From Lachnospiraceae bacterium (lineage in GTDB: Bacteria; Bacillota; Clostridia; Lachnospirales; Lachnospiraceae): DNA of 47,849 bases. Shown one piece after another: positions 1 through 8,043 of the stretch; positions within the stretch are counted from its first letter, which is position 1, and every line of letters begins with the position of its first letter. The notes beneath the pieces were generated by a model. It made no database searches, was not told the DNA's origin, and saw only the letters and a program-made list of their open reading frames with translations. The position numbers were made by a program, and so were the translations under genes. The stretch is from contig JAFQZU010000027.1 in the NCBI GenBank assembly GCA_017405805.1, forward strand, positions 1-47,849, read 5' to 3'.

Positions 1-22
1 GAAATCGATGGCCGCATAAAAT

Positions 23-140
23 ATCAGCAATGCTGATCTTATGGGGTAGGGGGCTTTTGCCCATTTTTAACCTGAATGAGCAAAATTTTCAAACACAAAA
101 AGGGCGTGTGAAAAACGATTTCTCATTTTTCACACGCCCT
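23..140 (-). terminator. Intrinsic terminator after the lipoprotein gene
   Basis: A 15-bp inverted repeat (arms 101-115 and 126-140, each reading agggcgtgtgaaaaa or its complement) lies 27 bases beyond the stop codon of the lipoprotein gene. On the minus strand it is followed by a T-rich run, so it fits a terminator for that gene. Nothing convincing was seen in bases 1-100 apart from a short 7-bp dyad at 23-37. Confidence 0.8.
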
Positions 141-166
141 TCTTTAGCTTTACTTTTTTAGTGATT

Positions 167-1060
167 TTACTGCAGTACCTGTACGCTGTCCGGATCGGGC
201 TCGAAGCAGGTGATGGCGGATTTGAATTCATCCATCTGCCCTGCAAGGCCTTCGTACTCCTCTGCGTATTCGCCGAGATCCTCCACATTATCAAGCGTGG
301 ACTCATCTACAAAGTAGAAGGTATACTCCTCTACCTTGCCGATCTCTTCCAGATTGGGTCTGGGAAGGCCCGACTGCTCAATGTAATCCGCGAGGTCGTC
401 CTCAGTGCGGTTTCCGTCGATGCTGTACACGGAAAACAGGCTCCGGCTTACCTTCTGGACCTTCTCGATGTCGTCCTGGGTAAGCGCATTCTCACTTGCT
501 TTGTTGTTGAGCTCGTTGTATTCATCCTGGGAGATGCCGATATAGTTCACGGCGTAATATGTTACGCCGGAGCCCTCAGCCGTCTCTCCGTTGCCGATCT
601 CCTCGATCACGCCCTTGAGGCTCTGGAAGCTGTCCGGTGCCCTGAAGGTGAGGCCGGCTCCCTGGCGTTCCCAGAGGTTGGGGTCTTCTTCCCCTGCCGC
701 TCCGGGAGGCCCTCCGATCCCTTCGGTCTCAGACTCGTCGGAAGTCAGCTCCGGGGCGTCCTCTCCCATTCCGTCATCCGGTGCGTCCTCGGGAGAGACA
801 TCCTCTCCTCCGGTGGTGGTAGCATCCGCCACGCCTGACGCGGGACCCGTCTGTGCTCCGTCCGCCGCAGTTTCCTCCGAGGCCGTTTCCCCGGGTGCTG
901 TCTCCTCAGCACTTTCCTGCTGCGCTTCTTCAGAAGGCGCCTCTGTCTCTTCCTGCGTCTCTTCCTTTGCGCTGTCTGTCTGTGTTCCTGCGCTTCCCGC
1001 GCAGCCGGCAGCAGTCATGACTATACCTGCCAGCAACATTGTCAGTACTCTTCTTTTCAT
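167..1060 (-). CDS. Hypothetical lipoprotein with acidic linker
   Basis: Predicted exported lipoprotein of 297 residues. It starts with a basic n-region (MKRR) and a hydrophobic stretch ending in TAAGC, so Cys20 is the likely lipidated residue. Residues about 22-135 are a low-complexity Glu/Thr/Ser/Ala linker typical of a cell-wall-spanning tether. The rest (about 135-297) looks globular, with several aromatic residues, and I do not recognise the family. The ATG at 1060 is preferred over an in-frame TTG six bases upstream, because GGAGG lies 9 bases before the ATG but only 3 before the TTG. The gene stands alone with its own promoter and terminator. Function unknown; surface location is inferred from the lipobox. 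Confidence 0.8.
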   Translation of the reverse strand: MKRRVLTMLLAGIVMTAAGCAGSAGTQTDSAKEETQEETEAPSEEAQQESAEETAPGETASEETAADGAQTGPASGVADATTTGGEDVSPEDAPDDGMGEDAPELTSDESETEGIGGPPGAAGEEDPNLWERQGAGLTFRAPDSFQSLKGVIEEIGNGETAEGSGVTYYAVNYIGISQDEYNELNNKASENALTQDDIEKVQKVSRSLFSVYSIDGNRTEDDLADYIEQSGLPRPNLEEIGKVEEYTFYFVDESTLDNVEDLGEYAEEYEGLAGQMDEFKSAITCFEPDPDSVQVLQ

Positions 1061-1087
1061 ATACAAATACCTCCGTCAGTCTCACTC

Positions 1088-1117
1088 TATCTAATCACCT
1101 TTACTGCTTCCCGTCAA
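1088..1117 (-). promoter_or_regulatory. Promoter of the lipoprotein gene
   Basis: On the minus strand TTGACG (1112-1117) and TAGATA (1088-1093) are separated by 18 bases, a good sigma-A match. It lies about 30 bases upstream of the ATG, just ahead of the GGAGG ribosome binding site. Confidence 0.55.
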
Positions 1118-1156
1118 CGAAACTTTTTGTTAATAATCATTTTTCCGGGGCGGACA

Positions 1157-1209
1157 AGGCGCGCAGCGCCTCTGTACGCCCACAGTCCCGAATGCGGAGC
1201 ATTTGGGAC
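1157..1209. repeat. Two adjacent hairpin-forming dyads
   Basis: AGGCGC-gca-GCGCCT (1157-1171) is followed by a longer dyad with arms 1185-1195 and 1199-1209 (GTCCCGAATGC and GCATTTGGGAC) around the loop GGA. They lie between two divergent genes and have no T-run, so they do not look like terminators. The inner AATGC...GCATT core resembles part of the repeat at 14746-14865. The rest of the 1061-1351 gap holds only the two divergent promoters. Confidence 0.45.
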
Positions 1210-1264
1210 ATGGGGTGCTGAATATTAACACTTTATATTGAGAATATTGCCGCCCCGCCCCACC

Positions 1265-1293
1265 TTGCCAGCACGAAAGCGATTAGGTAAAAT
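1265..1293 (+). promoter_or_regulatory. Promoter of the alarmone synthetase gene
   Basis: TTGCCA (1265-1270) and TAAAAT (1288-1293) are spaced by 17 bases. This gives a leader of roughly 50 bases before the ATG at 1352. Confidence 0.5.
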
Positions 1294-1351
1294 GTGTACG
1301 TAATTCAAGACGAAACCTCGGCAGAAATATTACAGACACGGGATATTGTTT

Positions 1352-1939
1352 ATGAGTACTGAAAGCATTTACAGAGACGCAATGCCTGCGCTCTGCTCCG
1401 TCAGGGATGCGCTGCTGGACGAGATCACGGCGATCCGGAAAGACATGGAAGAGGAACTGGGAATGGATCCGATCGAGCATCTGCTCGCCCGGATCAAGTC
1501 CGAGGAGAGCATGCGCGAGAAATGCCGGCGCAAAGGCCTTCCGGAGACGGCGGAGTCCGCCCTGGAAAAGATTTATGACGCGGTGGGACTGCGGATCGTC
1601 TGCGCTTTTGTCGACGACATCTACACCATACGGGACCGGCTCCTGACCCTTCCCGACGTCGAACCGGTCGAAGAGAAAGACTACATACGAAACGTAAAGC
1701 CCAACGGGTACCGCAGCTACCACATAATCATCCGCTACAAAAAGCAGCACTATGCGGAGATCCAGATGCGGACCATATCCATGGACACCTGGGCGGCGCT
1801 GGAGCACCACCTGAAATACAAAAAGGACATTTCCGGAAACACCGCGCTGATCACGGAGGAACTCAAGCGCTGCGCCGACGAGCTGGCCTCCACCGACGCC
1901 TCCATGCAGACGCTGCGGGACATGATCCGGGATCTGTAA
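1352..1939 (+). CDS. Small alarmone synthetase (RelA/SpoT domain)
   Basis: GTP pyrophosphokinase that would make (p)ppGpp in the cytosol from ATP and GDP/GTP. The 195-residue protein is only the synthetase domain, close to the length of RelQ/YjbM-type enzymes, with no HD hydrolase, TGS or ACT domains. Recognisable motifs are IYDAVGLRIVC (about 75-85), the substrate-binding segment KPNGYRSYH and the AEIQMRT...WAALEHHLKYK block, all hallmarks of RelA_SpoT. An in-frame TTG lies two codons upstream, but the ATG fits the family better; the ribosome binding site is weak. The response regulator gene begins 48 bases downstream on the same strand, so they may be co-transcribed. Confidence 0.9.
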   Translation: MSTESIYRDAMPALCSVRDALLDEITAIRKDMEEELGMDPIEHLLARIKSEESMREKCRRKGLPETAESALEKIYDAVGLRIVCAFVDDIYTIRDRLLTLPDVEPVEEKDYIRNVKPNGYRSYHIIIRYKKQHYAEIQMRTISMDTWAALEHHLKYKKDISGNTALITEELKRCADELASTDASMQTLRDMIRDL

Positions 1940-1987
1940 CAGGCCGTCACCTTCTGACAGGCAAAAGAAAAATGAGGTAAGCATATC

Positions 1988-2680
1988 GTGAAAATACTGA
2001 TCGCCGAAGATACCGCCGATCTCAACCGCGTCGTCACCGTCATGCTGCAGCACGCCGGATACGAGGTAGACTCCGTCTATGACGGGGAAGCGGCGCTCGA
2101 ACAGATCGACCGGAACGGATACGACGCCGTCATCCTGGATATCATGATGCCCCGCATGGACGGCATCACCGCCCTGAAGACCATACGCGCGAAGGGGATC
2201 ACTGTGCCCGTCCTGCTCCTGACTGCCAAGGCTGAGATCGATGACCGCGTGAACGGACTCGATGCCGGAGCGGACGACTACCTGCCCAAGCCCTTCGCCA
2301 TGAAGGAACTTCTCGCGAGAGTCAACGCTATGACCCGGCGCCGGATCCAGTACGCCTCCCGCAGGCTTGACCTGAATGGTTTCTCCCTGGATACGGAGAC
2401 ACTGGCACTCACTGCCAGAAACACGGTCCGCCTCTCCATGAAGGAATGCGAGCTCCTGCAGCTCTTTATGCAAAATCCGGAGAGAGACCTGGGTGTTCCG
2501 TATATTCTCACCCATGTCTGGGCGGGCGACGGAAATGCCGACCAGGATACAGTTGAGCTCTACGTGCGATATCTGCAGAGAAAACTTGCGTCGACCATCG
2601 CGCCGGCGCATATGGAAGGAAGCCGCGGCAAAACATACCGCCTCGTCCTGTCGGAGGTAGAGACTGATGACCGAACGTGA
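1988..2680 (+). CDS. OmpR-family response regulator
   Basis: DNA-binding response regulator of 230 residues. The N-terminal receiver has the acidic pair Glu7-Asp8, phosphoacceptor Asp51 in LDIMMPRMDG, the Thr in LLLTAKAE (about 79) and Lys101 in LPKPF. The C-terminal half (about 130-225) is a winged helix ending in the PhoB-like hairpin (GSRGKTYRL). It starts with GTG preceded by GAGGTAAG. Its 3' end overlaps the kinase gene by 14 bases, so the two form a translationally coupled two-component pair. Target genes cannot be told from the window. Confidence 0.95.
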   Translation: MKILIAEDTADLNRVVTVMLQHAGYEVDSVYDGEAALEQIDRNGYDAVILDIMMPRMDGITALKTIRAKGITVPVLLLTAKAEIDDRVNGLDAGADDYLPKPFAMKELLARVNAMTRRRIQYASRRLDLNGFSLDTETLALTARNTVRLSMKECELLQLFMQNPERDLGVPYILTHVWAGDGNADQDTVELYVRYLQRKLASTIAPAHMEGSRGKTYRLVLSEVETDDRT

Positions 2681-4088
2681 AATCAACCGGATCCGTTCCC
2701 GCTTTATCCTGACTTCCACGCTCACGCTCTTCTGCGTCATGCTCCTCATGGGAGGCTGCATCTACCTTTTCAGCGCCGTCACGGTGCGCAACGAGGTCCG
2801 CGGGATCATGCGCTACATAGCAGCCAACGACGGCGATCTCCCGGTGCCCTCTGCAGCAGACGATACAGAGGAGCAGACCGTCGATGACAGCACAGTCTCC
2901 GAAGAGAGCACCACGGAAGGGAACACCGCCGAAGGGAACACCGCCGAAGGGAACACCGCCGAAGAGGAAAGCAGCCAGCACGACAGCTCTTTCAGCGAGG
3001 AGATGGAGTGGAGTCTGCAGGGGATCTTCGGGATCGGGGATGATTTTGGCGAGATTCCGGATTTTATCTATACGACGCGTTTTTTTGCCGTGCTCTTCTC
3101 GGCGGACGACGAACTTGAGCAGGTAAAAACGACGCACATCGCCTATATCGACGACGCACAGGCAGAGGAGTATGCCCGGATCGCTCTCCGGCGCAGGATC
3201 CATTTCGGAAGTTTCGGAAGATACTATTACTACGTCGGGGACCGTCCCGCGCCGGCAGGCGGCACGATCGTCATCTATCTGGACCGGACCGCCCAGATTA
3301 CACTGATAAACCGCATGCTGTTCGCCGCCCTGGCCATCCTCGGCCTGGGGACCTGCCTGTCCTTCTTTTTCATGCGCCTCTTTTCCAGGGATATCGTCCG
3401 AAGCGAGATCCGGAACGCTGAGAAACAGAAACAGTTCATCACCAACGCCAGCCACGAGCTGAAGACCCCGCTGGCCGTCATCCGCGCCAACACGGAGATG
3501 CAGGAGATGCTGGATGGGGAGACAGAGTGGACCCGGTCCACCATGCGCCAGGTCGACCGCATGAGCGGCCTGATCGGAAACCTGGTGCAGATCGCGCGCT
3601 CTCAGGAGCGGGAGGACGGGACCCTCGAAAAGATCGATATTGCGGCAGCAGTCTCCGAGACGGCGGATTCCTTCGTTCCGGTCGCTGCCAGCGAGGGCAA
3701 GACGCTGACGAAGGAGATCCCTTCCTCCGTCATTCTCAGGACCGATGAGAGCCTGATCCGCCAGCTCACGTCCATCCTTCTCGACAACGCGGTCAAATAC
3801 TGCGATGAGAACGGCACGATCCGCGTCCGCCTGGAAAAGTCGGGCCGCCATGTCCGTCTCCTCGTCAGCAACGACTACGCGGAAGGAGCCGGCGTGGACT
3901 ACAAGCGCTTTTTCGAACGTTTTTACAGGCAGGACGAGGCGCATACGATCGCCGGCGGCACAAAAAACGGCTATGGAATCGGACTTTCCATAGCCGAATC
4001 ACTGGTCCGGACCATGCGCGGCACCATCGGGGCAGACTGGAAGGACGGCGTCATCACCTTCACCTGCTCCTTTATGGCCGCGGCCTGA
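2667..4088 (+). CDS. Membrane sensor histidine kinase
   Basis: Partner kinase of the response regulator, 473 residues. Two membrane helices (about 13-38 and 213-237) flank an extracellular sensor loop of about 170 residues. The loop has a Glu/Ser/Thr-rich insert with three EGNTA repeats (residues 84-98), followed by a probable folded part. The cytoplasmic part has an H-box NASHELKTPLAVIRAN with phospho-acceptor His263, an N-box (LLDNAVKY) and a G-box (GYGIGLSIAES). A canonical HAMP domain is not evident; only a short linker separates TM2 from the dimerisation helix. The G-box codons also contain the terminator of the convergent DeoR gene. The stop lies one base from the DeoR stop codon. Confidence 0.93.
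   Translation: MTEREINRIRSRFILTSTLTLFCVMLLMGGCIYLFSAVTVRNEVRGIMRYIAANDGDLPVPSAADDTEEQTVDDSTVSEESTTEGNTAEGNTAEGNTAEEESSQHDSSFSEEMEWSLQGIFGIGDDFGEIPDFIYTTRFFAVLFSADDELEQVKTTHIAYIDDAQAEEYARIALRRRIHFGSFGRYYYYVGDRPAPAGGTIVIYLDRTAQITLINRMLFAALAILGLGTCLSFFFMRLFSRDIVRSEIRNAEKQKQFITNASHELKTPLAVIRANTEMQEMLDGETEWTRSTMRQVDRMSGLIGNLVQIARSQEREDGTLEKIDIAAAVSETADSFVPVAASEGKTLTKEIPSSVILRTDESLIRQLTSILLDNAVKYCDENGTIRVRLEKSGRHVRLLVSNDYAEGAGVDYKRFFERFYRQDEAHTIAGGTKNGYGIGLSIAESLVRTMRGTIGADWKDGVITFTCSFMAAA
2916..2960 (+). repeat. Three perfect 15-bp in-frame tandem repeats
   Basis: GAAGGGAACACCGCC occurs three times without a mismatch at 2916-2930, 2931-2945 and 2946-2960, encoding EGNTA x3 in the extracellular loop of the kinase. 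A further partial GAAG follows. The perfect identity suggests a recent or slippage-prone expansion that changes loop length without shifting the frame. Confidence 0.9.
3962..3996 (-). terminator. DeoR-gene terminator inside the kinase coding sequence
   Basis: An 11-bp perfect inverted repeat (arms 3968-3978 and 3986-3996, CGGCTATGGAA and its complement, 7-base loop) is followed on the minus strand by six T (3962-3967). It is a complete intrinsic terminator for the DeoR transcript, about 95 bases beyond its stop codon, yet lies wholly in the G-box codons of the convergent histidine kinase gene. Confidence 0.8.
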
Positions 4089-4089
4089 C

Positions 4090-4851
4090 TCAGACGATAT
4101 GAACCTCCGCGCCGGTCTCACGCAGTCTGCTCTCCCACGCCGGACTGATCCCCTGATCCGTCACGATCATGTCGAGATCCTCCAGCGACGAGATAAATCC
4201 GCTGCGGATCTCCCCGAACTTGGAGGAATCGCACAGGAGTATCTTCTCTGAGGAGATAGACAGCGCCGCCCGTTTCATGGAGGCTATGTGCTGATCCGTA
4301 CAGGTGATGCCCATGGTCTCATGGACGCCTGAGGCGCACAGGAACATTTTCCGGGCGCGGAGCTGTTTCAAAAACTGCATGCCCTCTGTCGATTCAAAGG
4401 TCTGCGTGTTGTGATGATAATAACCGCCGGCCAGGATCAGGTCGATGTTGCTCCTGTCATACAGTTTCGAAACGATATAGTAGCTGTAGCATATCACGGT
4501 CAGCGGCATGTCGTCCGGTATGACCGCCGCCAGCATGCCGGCGGTGGTTCCGGAATCCAGGGCGACGATCTCCCCGGGTTTCAGAAGGCCCAGCGCAAAT
4601 TCCGCGATTCTGCGCTTCTGCTCCGCGTTCCGGATCTCCTCCTCGAGATATTCGTAGCGCGAGGCGCCCGCCGTCCGGCCCCCATGCAGGATCTCCGGCC
4701 TCAGGAGACGATTTTGTTCGATATACTGCAGATCCCTGCGGATGGTCATCTGCGAGACCTGAAAGAGCGCCGCCAGTTCGGCAACAGACTGCTCGGGCCT
4801 GAGGGAGAGTTCACGGATCATAGATTGTATTCGCACGTCTTTTTTATTCAT
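4090..4851 (-). CDS. DeoR-family transcriptional regulator
   Basis: Repressor-type regulator of 253 residues. The N-terminal helix-turn-helix (about 6-60: RPEQSVAELAALFQVSQMTI then RRDL) is the DeoR signature. The C-terminal DeoRC domain binds a phosphorylated sugar effector in this family; its marks are ALDSGTTAGMLA (about 97-108) and the LAGGYYHHNTQTF segment. The start ATG has AAGGCGG upstream. It lies 39 bases after the HAD gene on the same strand, and nested dyads in that gap may be its own operator. No sugar-catabolic gene lies beside it, so its regulon is open; control of the HAD/riboflavin genes or only of itself are both possible. Confidence 0.9.
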   Translation of the reverse strand: MNKKDVRIQSMIRELSLRPEQSVAELAALFQVSQMTIRRDLQYIEQNRLLRPEILHGGRTAGASRYEYLEEEIRNAEQKRRIAEFALGLLKPGEIVALDSGTTAGMLAAVIPDDMPLTVICYSYYIVSKLYDRSNIDLILAGGYYHHNTQTFESTEGMQFLKQLRARKMFLCASGVHETMGITCTDQHIASMKRAALSISSEKILLCDSSKFGEIRSGFISSLEDLDMIVTDQGISPAWESRLRETGAEVHIV

Positions 4852-4862
4852 ATCAGCCGCCT

Positions 4863-4895
4863 TTTGACGTATTCTGACGCTTTTTGTCAGTCAAA
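4863..4895 (-). promoter_or_regulatory. Nested dyads, possible DeoR autoregulatory operator
   Basis: Two nested inverted repeats lie between the HAD and DeoR genes: outer TTTGAC/GTCAAA (4863-4868, 4890-4895) and inner CTGAC/GTCAG (4874-4878, 4886-4890). On the minus strand a possible promoter TTGACT-17-TACGTC overlaps them. The arrangement fits an operator over a weak internal promoter, but this is inference. Confidence 0.35.
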
Positions 4896-5601
4896 TCATA
4901 CCATTTGTCCAAACCGAAGAAAAGGCAGAGGATTGAATTTCCTCCGGCGTACCGTATCCGTAGCTGCACCCGCAAAAAGATGCCCCGATCCTCTCTGCCG
5001 CTTCCCTATCGCTATAGCGGTCTCCGATCACCGTAAATCCGTTTCCGGGATCCGCCGCACAAAGGCGCTCCGAGAGGAGAGGCTCCCCGCAGCGGGCGGC
5101 AGCCCTCTCTGCCTCCCCCCGAAAATTCCCGGCGATCCGCTCCAGGACGTCAGCCTTGGAGATCCATCCGTAGGATCCGCAGTCCCAGAACGCCGTGAAC
5201 CAGCGCTCCATTCCAAACACTTCCCAGTTGAGCAGCGCGTACTCCCTGTCACAGTTGCTCAGGACGGTCATCACATACCCTTCCGCTTTGAGCGCGTCCA
5301 GGCGCTGCCGCACCCGGGGATACCATCTCCCGTTTCCGGCACGGATCTCGCGGTTCATGAAGCGTCCGACCCTGCTGCCCGCTTCCTCTTTCAGGCGGGC
5401 AGGCAGCTGCGGGAGAAAATCCTCCCACATCTGCGCCGTACTCATGCCCAGCCAGCTCCTGATCCGCTCGTCGGAAGGCATCTGCACCTCTACGCCGTGA
5501 ACGCAGACGAGCCAGTGCACGATATATTCTATGGCAGGCCTGTAGACCCGCATGGTCTCGTGCAGGGTCCCGTCATAGTCGAAGACCAGGATCGGATGCA
5601 T
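4891..5601 (-). CDS. HAD-family phosphatase at the end of the riboflavin operon
   Basis: Haloacid dehalogenase-like hydrolase of 236 residues with all four HAD motifs: DYDGTLHE (nucleophile and acid/base Asp, residues about 8-10), motif II Ser in VLSNCD, a motif III Lys (WISKADV), and motif IV GDRYSDREAAE. The helical insert after motif I is a C1-type cap as in phosphoglycolate-phosphatase-like proteins. The ATG has GAGGAG upstream and lies 10 bases after the ribH stop codon, so it is co-transcribed with the rib genes. The riboflavin pathway needs a HAD phosphatase for 5-amino-6-ribitylamino-uracil 5'-phosphate, and this position makes the protein a candidate; the sequence alone does not prove the substrate. 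Confidence 0.85.
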   Translation of the reverse strand: MHPILVFDYDGTLHETMRVYRPAIEYIVHWLVCVHGVEVQMPSDERIRSWLGMSTAQMWEDFLPQLPARLKEEAGSRVGRFMNREIRAGNGRWYPRVRQRLDALKAEGYVMTVLSNCDREYALLNWEVFGMERWFTAFWDCGSYGWISKADVLERIAGNFRGEAERAAARCGEPLLSERLCAADPGNGFTVIGDRYSDREAAERIGASFCGCSYGYGTPEEIQSSAFSSVWTNGMI

Positions 5602-5611
5602 CGTTCTCTCC

Positions 5612-6085
5612 TCACATCAGTCTGATCAGGTTGACCATCTCAATGGCGCCCAGGGCGCAGTCATATCCCTTGTTGCCGGCTTTGCTTCCGGCCCTGGCGA
5701 TGGCCTGGTCGATGTTCTCCGTCGTGACGATCCCGAACATAGTGGGCACGCCGGAGGCCAGTCCCACCTGCGCAACGCCCTTAGACACTTCATTGCAGAC
5801 ATAGTCGTAGTGGGTAGTCTGTCCGCGGATCACGCAGCCAAGGCAGATGACGGCGTCGTATTCTCCGGATTCGGCCATTTTTTTCGCGACCACCGGGATT
5901 TCGAAGGCGCCCGGCACCCACGCCGCCGTGATATTGTCCTCCTCCACGCCGTGGCGGACCAGTCCGTCCACCGCGCCGCCCAGGAGCTTATTCACGATGA
6001 TCTCATTGAAACGGGCGGCCACGATCCCGACCTTCATTCCCTCGGGTGCTACGACTTTGCCTTCCAGCAGTTTATATTCCTTCAT
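5612..6085 (-). CDS. ribH: 6,7-dimethyl-8-ribityllumazine synthase
   Basis: Penultimate enzyme of riboflavin synthesis, condensing 5-amino-6-ribitylaminouracil with 3,4-dihydroxy-2-butanone 4-phosphate. At 157 residues it has normal family length. Motifs seen: [10 protein letters not shown], the substrate-binding [25 protein letters not shown] with the catalytic His, and the late [14 protein letters not shown] helix. The start at 6085 has AAGGAG six bases upstream; a GTG six codons earlier is in frame but has no spacing for a ribosome binding site. It lies 28 bases after ribBA. Members of the family usually form 60-subunit capsids or pentamers. Confidence 0.97.
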   Translation of the reverse strand: MKEYKLLEGKVVAPEGMKVGIVAARFNEIIVNKLLGGAVDGLVRHGVEEDNITAAWVPGAFEIPVVAKKMAESGEYDAVICLGCVIRGQTTHYDYVCNEVSKGVAQVGLASGVPTMFGIVTTENIDQAIARAGSKAGNKGYDCALGAIEMVNLIRLM

Positions 6086-6113
6086 TTTTTCTCCTTCCTT
6101 CACTCCCGATGCT

Positions 6114-7337
6114 TTACAGGTTGATCACGTTGAAAATATGTCCCATCTTGGTCTTTTTGGTCTTTAGATAGCGGATGTCATACTGCTGCGGCGCGATCTC
6201 GATCGGCACCCGCTCGACGATATCCAGCCCGAACTCCCCGAGCTCATAGACCTTGTCCGGATTGTTGGTGAGAAGACGCAGGGACCGACATCCCAGGTCG
6301 CGCAGGATCTGTGCTCCCACCCAGTATTCTCGCAGATCGGCGGCAAAACCGAGCCGGATATTGGCCTCCACCGTATCCAGTCCCTGCTCCTGCAGCGCGT
6401 ACGCCTTGATCTTGTTGATCAGGCCGATCCCGCGGCCCTCCTGCCGCATATAGAGGACGATCCCCCTGCCTTCCTTTTCGATCATTTCCATGGACTTCTG
6501 CAGCTGCATGCCGCAGTCGCAGCGCATGGAGCCGAAGGTGTCGCCGGTCAGGCACTCGGAGTGGACACGGCACAGCACGTTTTCACCGTCGCCGATCTCT
6601 CCCTTGATCAGCGCGACATGGTGCTCGCCGGTGATGTCGTTGATGTACCCTGCCATCCTGAAGTGCCCGTACTGGGTGGGAAGATCCGCGACCGCCTCCT
6701 GGACCACGTGCTTTTCGTGCACCCGCAGATAATCCTGCAGCTCGCGGATGGTGATGAACTTCATGCCGTATTTTTTCGCCATCTCCCACAGTCCGGGCGT
6801 CCGCATCATGGTTCCGTCTTCGTCCATGACCTCGCAGCACACGCCGCACTCGGTCATGCCGGCAAGTCGCAGCAGATCCACCGTCGCCTCCGTGTGGCCG
6901 TTCCTCACCAGTACGCCGCCGTAGCGCGCGATCAGCGGGAATACATGTCCCGGCCTGCGAAGATCCCCGGGCTTTGTCTCTTTCTGTGCGCACTTGATCA
7001 TCGTGTAGGACCGCTCCGCTGCGGAGATGCCGGTGGTCGTGTCGATGTGATCGATCGAGACCGTAAATGCCGTCTCGTGATTGTCCGTATTCTCGGCGAC
7101 CATGGGCGGCAGACCGAGGCGGTTCGCCACCTCCGCGCTCATGGGCGTGCAGATGAGGCCTTTTGCGTGCGTCGCCATGAAATTGATGTTGGCCTGTGTG
7201 GCAAACTCTGCCGCACAGATCATGTCGCCCTCGTTCTCCCGGTCCGGGTCGTCCGTGACCAGGATGATCTTTCCCTGCCTGAGCTCCTCGAGCGCCTCCT
7301 CGATGGTGTTGTACTGGTATTTCTGTCCCTGTTCCAT
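6114..7337 (-). CDS. ribBA: Bifunctional DHBP synthase / GTP cyclohydrolase II
   Basis: 407-residue fusion supplying both riboflavin precursors. The N-terminal RibB part (about 1-200) makes 3,4-dihydroxy-2-butanone 4-phosphate; it has the acidic [10 protein letters not shown] loop and [11 protein letters not shown]. The C-terminal RibA part (about 205-407) opens GTP; it has zinc ligands in [15 protein letters not shown] and the RQEGRGIGL nucleotide-binding segment. Both halves look complete. The ATG has GGAGGG nine bases upstream. Gene order ribD-ribE-ribBA-ribH is the usual Firmicutes operon. Confidence 0.97.
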   Translation of the reverse strand: MEQGQKYQYNTIEEALEELRQGKIILVTDDPDRENEGDMICAAEFATQANINFMATHAKGLICTPMSAEVANRLGLPPMVAENTDNHETAFTVSIDHIDTTTGISAAERSYTMIKCAQKETKPGDLRRPGHVFPLIARYGGVLVRNGHTEATVDLLRLAGMTECGVCCEVMDEDGTMMRTPGLWEMAKKYGMKFITIRELQDYLRVHEKHVVQEAVADLPTQYGHFRMAGYINDITGEHHVALIKGEIGDGENVLCRVHSECLTGDTFGSMRCDCGMQLQKSMEMIEKEGRGIVLYMRQEGRGIGLINKIKAYALQEQGLDTVEANIRLGFAADLREYWVGAQILRDLGCRSLRLLTNNPDKVYELGEFGLDIVERVPIEIAPQQYDIRYLKTKKTKMGHIFNVINL

Positions 7338-7374
7338 GATTTTTATCCCTCCAATTCTTTATGCAGCAGCGGAT

Positions 7375-8043
7375 TCAGAAGCCTATCTCCCTGAGATAGT
7401 CCATTGTGAGTCCGGAACGCTCTGTTCCATGTGTTCTTCCCTGATCGGAGGACGGGCCGGTCCCTATCAGCTTTTCCACGTATTTCCCGACGATATCATT
7501 CTCCAGGTTCACGACATCGCCGGCCGATCTGGAAAGAAGCGTCGTATGCCCTCCCGTATGGGGAATGACCGATACCTTAAAGACGCGGTCGTCCACGTAA
7601 GCCACGGTAAGGCTGATCCCGTCGATGGCAATGGAGCCCTTCTCCACGATATAGCGAAGGATATGCGGCGGCGCCGCGATCGTGACCCACACGGCGTTCC
7701 CTTCCTCCTTGAGCGACTGCACCGTTCCGGTCCCGTCGACGTGCCCCGCTACGATATGCCCGCCAAAACGCCCGTCCGCGGCCATGGCGCGCTCCAGGTT
7801 CACCTCGTCCCCGGGTCCGCACTGTCCCAGTCCCGTGCGGCGCACCGTCTCAGCCATCACGTCCGCCGTAAAACCGTCCGGCTGCAGGCTCGTGACGGTC
7901 AGGCACACGCCGTTCACGGCGATGCTGTCCCCGATCTTTGTCCCGCCAAGCACCTCTCTGGCCCGAATGGCGATCGTGCCTGATTCGCCCGACAGATTGA
8001 TGTACTTGACCTTTCCCTTCTCCTCAATGATCCCCGTAAACAT
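7375..8043 (-). CDS. ribE: Riboflavin synthase alpha chain
   Basis: Dismutates two 6,7-dimethyl-8-ribityllumazine molecules to riboflavin. The 222-residue protein begins MFTGIIEEKG and has the two tandem lumazine-binding barrels, marked by VNGVCLTV in the first and IDGISLTV in the second, plus GGHIVAGHVDGTG at the repeat junction. The first 20 bases overlap the end of ribD, implying translational coupling. The C-terminal tail past about residue 200 is slightly extended and not conserved. Confidence 0.97.
   Translation of the reverse strand: MFTGIIEEKGKVKYINLSGESGTIAIRAREVLGGTKIGDSIAVNGVCLTVTSLQPDGFTADVMAETVRRTGLGQCGPGDEVNLERAMAADGRFGGHIVAGHVDGTGTVQSLKEEGNAVWVTIAAPPHILRYIVEKGSIAIDGISLTVAYVDDRVFKVSVIPHTGGHTTLLSRSAGDVVNLENDIVGKYVEKLIGTGPSSDQGRTHGTERSGLTMDYLREIGF

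Noticed and set aside
23-37. ATCAGCA-a-TGCTGAT dyad at the left edge
   Set aside because: Too short and isolated to assign a role; it may be chance.
1283-2761. 492-codon minus-strand open frame opposite the synthetase and response regulator
   Set aside because: It lies antisense to two clear domain proteins, has no ribosome binding site and its product resembles no protein; GC-rich codons leave such shadows.
2508-3944. 478-codon minus-strand frame opposite the histidine kinase
   Set aside because: Antisense to well-supported kinase motifs and without start signals.
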